From: Sphingomonas_R sp036387535
Lineage (GTDB): Bacteria > Pseudomonadota > Alphaproteobacteria > Sphingomonadales > Sphingomonadaceae
Length of the DNA: 10,079 nt
Direction of reading: 5' to 3'
Assembly: GCF_036387535.1 (NCBI RefSeq)
Contig: NZ_DASVTO010000046.1
Span: 1 to 10,079, forward strand
In this document: positions 6,762-10,079 of the stretch, in pieces
Layout: the number at the start of each line of letters is the position of its first letter
Numbering within the stretch: position 1 is the first letter of the stretch
Position numbers and translations under genes: made by a program
The notes under the pieces: generated by a model
What the model saw: only the letters and a program-made list of their open reading frames with translations
What the model was told of the DNA's origin: nothing
Databases searched by the model: none

Positions 6762-7502
6762 CTAGACGCCCGTCCGAAACGGCGAGAAGTTCGTTCCGCG
6801 GTCGAACACGTCGACCCCCTCGCGCCGCTTTAGGAAGCCGACAATGGCGTAGGTCGCCGGTGTCAGCAGCACTTCCCACGATACTTTCAGGACGAATTGC
6901 GTCGCCATCACCGTCAGCATCGCCTGCACCGGCCAGTCGGGCGCGCCGTAGAAGGCGAACGGGTAGAAGATCAGGCTGTCGATCCCCTCGCCCACCATCG
7001 TGCTGCCGATGGTGCGTGTCCACAGATGACGCCCCTGCGTCCAGATCTTCATCCGTGCCATCACGAAGCTGTTGGCGAATTCGCCCGCCCAGAACGCGCA
7101 GATGCTGGCCAGCACGATGCGCGGCACTTGCCCGAACACCTGTTCGTAGGCCGCCTGCCCGGTCCACCCCGCGTCCGGCGGTAGCGCGACGACGATCGCG
7201 CTCATCGCCACCATGAACAGCATCGCGCCGAAGCCCGCCCAGATGCACCGCCGCGCGCGCGCATAGCCATAGACTTCGGTCAGTACGTCGCCCAGCACAT
7301 AGGACACCGGAAAGAACAGGATGCCCGCCCCGAACGGCCACGCCCCGACGAACGGCACGTCGATCACCGCGCGCTTGCCCGCGCCGATGACGTTGGACAG
7401 CAGCAGGACGGTGACGAACGCCGCCATCAGGAAATCGAAATAGCGGAACCGCGCCTGTGCGACCTGGCCCGCGTCCACGGCCTGATGTTGCCCCTCACCC
7501 AT
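6762..7502 (-). CDS. yhhQ: Queuosine precursor transporter (YhhQ/DUF165 family)
   Basis: The 246-residue product is a six-helix inner-membrane protein of the family whose E. coli member YhhQ imports the 7-deazaguanine precursors preQ0 and preQ1 for queuosine tRNA modification. Helices lie at about residues 22-41, 56-77, 86-107, 125-146, 165-185 and 195-225. Family signatures are clear: FPVSYVLGDVLTEVYGYARARR at 64-85 (charged residues within a helix end), FWAGEFANSFVMARMK at 137-152, and RTIGSTMVGEGIDSLIFYP at 163-181. The ATG at 7502-7500 is preceded by GGGG at 7506-7509, close to the start. The gene is convergent with the receptor gene and divergent from tRNA-Arg(UCU). I looked for a preQ1 riboswitch in the 60-base upstream gap and saw none. 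A short AGCGG/CCGCT hairpin at 6750-6763 overlaps its stop but lacks a T run. Confidence 0.93.
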   Translation of the reverse strand: MGEGQHQAVDAGQVAQARFRYFDFLMAAFVTVLLLSNVIGAGKRAVIDVPFVGAWPFGAGILFFPVSYVLGDVLTEVYGYARARRCIWAGFGAMLFMVAMSAIVVALPPDAGWTGQAAYEQVFGQVPRIVLASICAFWAGEFANSFVMARMKIWTQGRHLWTRTIGSTMVGEGIDSLIFYPFAFYGAPDWPVQAMLTVMATQFVLKVSWEVLLTPATYAIVGFLKRREGVDVFDRGTNFSPFRTGV

Positions 7503-7509
7503 GCGCCCC

Positions 7510-7538
7510 GTTATGATCGCGGTTCACTCCCCACGCAA
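7510..7538 (-). promoter_or_regulatory. Possible yhhQ promoter, giving a very short or no leader
   Basis: On the minus strand TTGCGT (7538-7533) is followed after 17 bases by CATAAC (7515-7510), with three and four of six consensus matches. The -10 would end only seven bases before the ATG, so transcription would begin at or next to the start codon. This is weak and based on spacing. Confidence 0.25.
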
Positions 7539-7551
7539 TCCGGGCTATCGC
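7523..7551 (+). promoter_or_regulatory. Possible tRNA-Arg promoter
   Basis: TTCACT at 7523-7528 (four of six matches) and TATCGC at 7546-7551 (three of six) are spaced by 17 bases. The start point would fall about five bases before the mature tRNA end, after a GC-rich discriminator as expected for stable RNA genes. It overlaps the candidate yhhQ promoter on the other strand. Confidence 0.3.
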
Positions 7552-7562
7552 GACGTCAGCGC

Positions 7563-7639
7563 GCGCCCGTAGTTCAACTGGATAGAGCACGAGCCTTCTA
7601 AGCTTGGAGTTGCAGGTTCGAGTCCTGCCGGGCGCGCCA
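7563..7639 (+). tRNA. tRNA-Arg, anticodon UCU, CCA encoded
   Basis: The full cloverleaf can be drawn. The acceptor stem is GCGCCCG (7563-7569) with CGGGCGC (7629-7635), discriminator G7636 and encoded CCA 7637-7639. The D stem is GTTC/GAGC with a GG-containing loop. The anticodon stem is CGAGC/GCTTG with loop CTTCTAA and anticodon TCT at 7597-7599. The variable loop is short, and the T stem GCAGG/CCTGC encloses the canonical TTCGAGT loop. It reads AGA and AGG, which are rare arginine codons in this GC-rich genome. The final CCA is also the first three bases of a 16-bp tandem repeat. Confidence 0.97.
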
Positions 7640-7684
7640 ATCGTGTATAGGCCCAATCGTGTATGGGCCCAATCGTGTATGGGC
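7637..7684 (+). repeat. Three tandem 16-bp repeats starting at the tRNA CCA end
   Basis: The unit CCAATCGTGTATRGGC is present at 7637-7652, 7653-7668 and 7669-7684, with one base difference in the first copy (A for G at 7649). The first copy begins with the tRNA's own CCA. Across unit borders GCCCA and TGGGC pair perfectly, so GCCCAATCGTGTATGGGC can fold twice (7651-7668 and 7667-7684) in competing hairpins. Possible explanations are replication slippage in a tRNA trailer, repeated processing sites, or a relic of recombination at a tRNA gene. Confidence 0.9.
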
Positions 7685-7710
7685 GATGTCGGAATATGGT
7701 TGTGCCAGTT

Positions 7711-7730
7711 TCGACAGCAGCCAGTGTCGA
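7711..7730 (+). promoter_or_regulatory. Palindrome TCGACA-N8-TGTCGA before the NUDIX gene
   Basis: TCGACA at 7711-7716 and TGTCGA at 7725-7730 are a perfect six-base inverted repeat with an eight-base spacer, ending four bases before the proposed start codon at 7735. No Shine-Dalgarno sequence is visible there, so a hairpin or an operator at this spot could matter for expression. The evidence is positional only. Confidence 0.35.
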
Positions 7731-7734
7731 TAGC

Positions 7735-8481
7735 ATGACGAACGCCATCCCCGCCGCCACGCTGATCGTTATGCGCGACCGTGCTGGGTTTGCGCCCGAA
7801 ATCCTGATGGTGGAACGTGCCAAGGCTATGGCATTCGCCGGCGGCGCCCTCGTCTTTCCCGGTGGCCGGATCGATCCGGGGGATCATGCGCTGGCTGCGG
7901 ATAGCGGCTCCGGCTTGGCGGACGCAGCGGCGCGGATCGCTGCCATCCGGGAGACGATCGAGGAAGCCGGCCTCGCCATCGGCCTCACACCGCGCCCCGA
8001 CACGGCGGCGGTCGCGGCGATGCGTGACGGCTTGCATGCGGGATCGCCGATGGACGCAATGATGGCGGATGCGGGCTTCGCTCTCGATCTGGCCGCACTG
8101 GTGCCGTTCGCGCGCTGGCTGCCTGCGCATGCCCATGCGCGCATCTTCGACACCTATTTCTACCTCGCTCGCGCGCCGGCAGGCGCCAGCCCAACCGTCG
8201 ACGCCACCGAAAACGTGCGGCTGATCTGGACGAGTGCGGCGGACGTGCTCGACCAGGCGGATGCCGGCCATGCGACGATCATCTATCCCACCCGGCGCAA
8301 CCTGGAACGCCTCGCGCGCTTCGCCGATTTCGACGCCGCGGTGGCGGATGCCATTGCGCATCCGATCCGCACGATCACGCCCTTCGTGGAACACCGCGAG
8401 GGTGCCGACCACCTCTGCATCCCCGACGATCTGGGCTATCCGGTCACATCCGAAGTATTGAGCGGGTCACTGCGCGGGTGA
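7735..8481 (+). CDS. NUDIX hydrolase, NUDT19-like
   Basis: The 248-residue product starts with the strand-forming IPAATLIVMRD typical of NUDT19-like proteins. Its NUDIX box is split: FPGGRIDPGD at residues 41-50, then an insert of about 14 residues, then IRETIEEAGL at 71-80 with the metal-binding RE-x-x-EE residues 72, 73, 76 and 77. An interrupted box like this is known in eukaryotic NUDT19, a CoA diphosphatase, so a nucleoside-diphosphate compound such as CoA or an acyl-CoA is a plausible but unproven substrate. The C-terminal part (about 120-225) contains WLPAHAHARIFDTYFYLAR and TIIYPTRRNLERLA, seen in this group. In-frame starts at 7663 and 7696 would add residues that precede the conserved domain, and the first lies inside the tandem repeat, so 7735 is preferred although no clear ribosome site precedes it. 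The next gene overlaps its stop codon. Confidence 0.85.
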   Translation: MTNAIPAATLIVMRDRAGFAPEILMVERAKAMAFAGGALVFPGGRIDPGDHALAADSGSGLADAAARIAAIRETIEEAGLAIGLTPRPDTAAVAAMRDGLHAGSPMDAMMADAGFALDLAALVPFARWLPAHAHARIFDTYFYLARAPAGASPTVDATENVRLIWTSAADVLDQADAGHATIIYPTRRNLERLARFADFDAAVADAIAHPIRTITPFVEHREGADHLCIPDDLGYPVTSEVLSGSLRG

Positions 8482-9212
8482 TGCGGACCCTGCGCCGGTC
8501 GATCGGGTGGGCCGCGGGTCTTTTGCTGGCGGCAATGACGCTCCTGATAATATGGGCCGGCGTGCGCGGCAAACCGCAGGACCTGCCCTGGACGCCGCTC
8601 GATCTCGGGGCGCCGATCGGAATGGCGACGGGGCGCAAGCTGACCGGGCTCGACGAGGATTTCGCGGGTTGCCGCGCGCTGCTCGACCGCGCGGGGGTGC
8701 GCTACACGACGCTGCCGCCGCGTCGCGACGCGCCGCGCTGCGGCTATGACGACGCCTTACGCCTCACCGCGGGGGGCGCGCGGCGCATCGCGCTATCGCC
8801 GGCGGACGTCGGGATGGCCTGTCCGGTCGCAGCGGCGATGACGATGTGGGAATGGGACGTCGTGCAGCCGGCGGCGCAACGCACGTTCGGCAGCCCGGTG
8901 ATCGAGATCGCGCATTACGGCAGCTACAATTGCCGGCGCATCGCCGGCCGCGACGTCAGGAACTGGAGCGAACACGCCACTGCCGATGCGCTGGACATCG
9001 CGGGGTTTCGTCTGGCCGACGGCACCCGCATCACCGTCGCCCGCGACTGGCGCGACGGGGGCGCCAAGGCGGCATTCCTCCACAAGGTTCGCGACGGTGC
9101 GTGCCGCCTGTTCGCCACCACGCTGTCGCCGGACTATAACGCCGCCCACGCCGATCATCTGCACCTGGATCAGGCCAGCCGCGGCAGCATCGGCTGGCGC
9201 GCCTGCCGCTAG
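8481..9212 (+). CDS. Extensin-like C-terminal domain protein, membrane anchored
   Basis: The 243-residue product has one N-terminal membrane helix (residues 7-27) and then an extensin-like C-terminal domain (PF06904 type), probably in the periplasm. Family features are C64 and C87 near the start of the domain, ACPVAAAMTMWEWDVVQPAA at 113-132, YGSYNCRRIAG at 146-156, SEHATADALDIAGF at 163-176, and YNAAHADHLHLD at 219-230. The SxH...D and HxDHxHxD patterns resemble the metal-binding sites of M15-type D-Ala-D-Ala peptidases, so a peptidoglycan-related role is often inferred; this is not proven. The canonical G-N within SEHATGNA is A-D here. The ATG at 8481 overlaps the last base of the NUDIX stop; a GTG at 8478 is an alternative start. 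Overlap implies co-translation in a two-gene operon. Confidence 0.88.
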   Translation: MRTLRRSIGWAAGLLLAAMTLLIIWAGVRGKPQDLPWTPLDLGAPIGMATGRKLTGLDEDFAGCRALLDRAGVRYTTLPPRRDAPRCGYDDALRLTAGGARRIALSPADVGMACPVAAAMTMWEWDVVQPAAQRTFGSPVIEIAHYGSYNCRRIAGRDVRNWSEHATADALDIAGFRLADGTRITVARDWRDGGAKAAFLHKVRDGACRLFATTLSPDYNAAHADHLHLDQASRGSIGWRACR

Positions 9213-9269
9213 GCTGCATTCGCTTTTTCCCCCGCGTTCTGAGCCGCCCGGCAACGATGCAGGGGCCCG

Positions 9270-9300
9270 TGGCGGCCCGCCGTCGCCCGTGCGGGCGCCA
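9270..9300 (+). other. GC-rich hairpin after the extensin-like gene
   Basis: TGGCG (9270-9274) and CCCGC (9276-9280) pair with GCGGG (9291-9295) and CGCCA (9296-9300), giving ten pairs with one bulged G and a ten-base loop. No T run follows, so it is not a standard terminator. It may still slow polymerase or protect the 3' end of the upstream message. Confidence 0.4.
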
Positions 9301-9310
9301 AGCTGACACC

Positions 9311-9323
9311 TTAACCATATAGT
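9311..9323 (+). promoter_or_regulatory. TTAACCAT motif overlapping a TATAGT element
   Basis: TTAACCAT at 9311-9318 equals a known alphaproteobacterial CtrA half-site octamer, and TATAGT at 9318-9323 matches a -10 at five of six bases. No -35 is seen at proper distance; CTGACA at 9303-9308 is too close. The element lies 45 bases before the GTG at 9368. It could be a CtrA-affected promoter of the downstream gene, but a single short match is weak evidence. Confidence 0.3.
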
Positions 9324-9367
9324 CCCACTCGGTCGGTAGAGACGGCGCATCATTCGCCGGGGACATT

Positions 9368-10079
9368 GTGACACATCCGATCTTCTATGATGACAGCGGG
9401 CGGCGGGCGTATTGGGTTCGCGCGGCCGGTGTGGCAACTCTGCTGCTGGTGCTGCTCGTTGCCGGGCTGTTGGCGCACATGGTCACGTCCGCGCGCGCGC
9501 AACTGCCTTTGCGCCTGACGGAGGATGCCGCGCGGCTGCATGCCAGCGCGGCGCAGCCGCAGCGGACCGCGGTGGGACCTTGGTTGCCCGCAGGTCCCTC
9601 CCCCGCCCATTCTCCCGCGATCACGCGTCCGTTGCCGGTGGTGGGCTTTTACATGCCGTGGGACGCGCCATCGCGACAATCGCTGTCGGCGCATGTCGAT
9701 CGGCTCGACTGGCTGGTGCCGGGGCTGGCGACGGTGACGGGCGCGGACCACCGCTTCGTCTATGAAAGCGATCCCCACCTGCACCGGGTGCTGAAAGGTG
9801 CGCACGCGGCGCCGGTGGTGCTGCCGATGGTGCAGAACGCGCGCGAGGATGGCGGCTGGGACAGTGCCGGCATCGCCGCGCTGCTGGCGAGCCCGACCGC
9901 GCGGGCACGGTTCGCCGACCGCCTGACCGCGATGATCGATGCCGAAGGCGGCCGCGGCGTCATGCTCGACCTCGAAAGCCTGCCAGCAAGGGCGCACGGT
10001 GATTACCGGCATTTCCTGCGCGAGCTTCGCGCGCGCTTCGCCCCGCGCGGCTGGATGGTCACGATCGCAGCACCAGTGG
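9368..10079 (+). CDS. Membrane-anchored protein with GH18-like domain, N-terminal part (3' end outside window)
   Basis: The frame is open from a GTG at 9368 to the window end (237 codons). GGGG at 9358-9361 lies six bases upstream of the GTG. The product starts with a short cytoplasmic THPIFYDDSGRRAYW segment, then a membrane helix at about residues 20-38 and a linker to about 88. A periplasmic domain then begins: PLPVVGFYMPWD at 89-99, followed by RGVMLDLESLP at 196-206 and DYRHFLRELRARF at 212-224. The DLE at 201-203 sits where GH18 enzymes keep their catalytic acid (DxxDxDxE), and the pattern is like YaaH-type GH18 domains. In sphingomonads I recall similar N-termini heading large proteins that continue with polysaccharide deacetylase and family 2 glycosyltransferase domains; that part is outside the window, so the full function is open. 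There is no in-frame ATG upstream. Confidence 0.75.
   Translation, partial: MTHPIFYDDSGRRAYWVRAAGVATLLLVLLVAGLLAHMVTSARAQLPLRLTEDAARLHASAAQPQRTAVGPWLPAGPSPAHSPAITRPLPVVGFYMPWDAPSRQSLSAHVDRLDWLVPGLATVTGADHRFVYESDPHLHRVLKGAHAAPVVLPMVQNAREDGGWDSAGIAALLASPTARARFADRLTAMIDAEGGRGVMLDLESLPARAHGDYRHFLRELRARFAPRGWMVTIAAPV

Noticed and set aside
7503..7562. Possible preQ1 riboswitch upstream of yhhQ
   Set aside because: The short gap has no preQ1-I style hairpin plus A-rich tail and leaves almost no room for a leader.
7637..7684. Tandem repeat as a CRISPR array
   Set aside because: Units are 16 bases and directly adjacent with no unique spacers, and no cas gene is nearby.
7663..7734. Longer NUDIX protein starting within the tandem repeat
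   Set aside because: The added residues are partly repeat-derived and lie before the family's normal N-terminus; no ribosome site is visible for it.
7495..8412. Minus-strand open frame of 305 codons covering the tRNA and NUDIX gene
   Set aside because: It would run through a complete tRNA gene and the antisense of a conserved NUDIX box.

Overview
This window looks like a chromosomal segment of a high-GC alphaproteobacterium, most likely a sphingomonad. The evidence is strong GC bias at third codon positions, a very large TonB-dependent receptor with a sphingomonad-style plug, a separate PurS/PurQ pair (the bacterial multi-subunit FGAR amidotransferase), and an extensin-like C-terminal domain protein. 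The genus is inferred from style of content; no rRNA or other marker gene is present.

Layout, left to right. Positions 1-441 hold the 3' end of an alpha/beta hydrolase. Positions 562-1359 encode a DUF4349-like lipoprotein with a coiled coil and a C-terminal membrane helix. Positions 1473-3158 are a tight de novo purine cluster, purC-purS-purQ, preceded by a GC-rich leader with competing hairpins. A 410-base gap with lower-GC patches and three identical 8-base boxes leads into a 1028-residue TonB-dependent receptor (3569-6655), which ends in a textbook intrinsic terminator. A convergent gene on the minus strand (6762-7502) encodes a YhhQ-type queuosine-precursor transporter. It is divergent from a tRNA-Arg(UCU) gene, whose encoded CCA is also the first three bases of a three-copy 16-bp tandem repeat. 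Downstream lie a NUDT19-like NUDIX hydrolase (7735-8481), an extensin-like protein that overlaps it by one base (8481-9212), and the 5' end of a membrane-anchored protein with a GH18-like domain (9368 onward, cut by the window end).

Most of this is ordinary core and envelope gene content. PurC makes SAICAR, and PurS with PurQ supplies the small and glutaminase subunits of FGAR amidotransferase; purL is not in the window. YhhQ salvages 7-deazaguanine precursors for tRNA modification. The receptor, lipoprotein, extensin-like and GH18-like proteins act at the envelope. I saw no phage, IS element, CRISPR array, toxin-antitoxin pair or defence system. The parts that earn a second look are non-coding: the tandem repeat fused to the tRNA 3' end, the ATTGGTAT boxes and the hairpin before the receptor gene, and the purC leader. 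In the receptor protein, all mature cysteines fall in seven close pairs. I do not claim a new biological system here.
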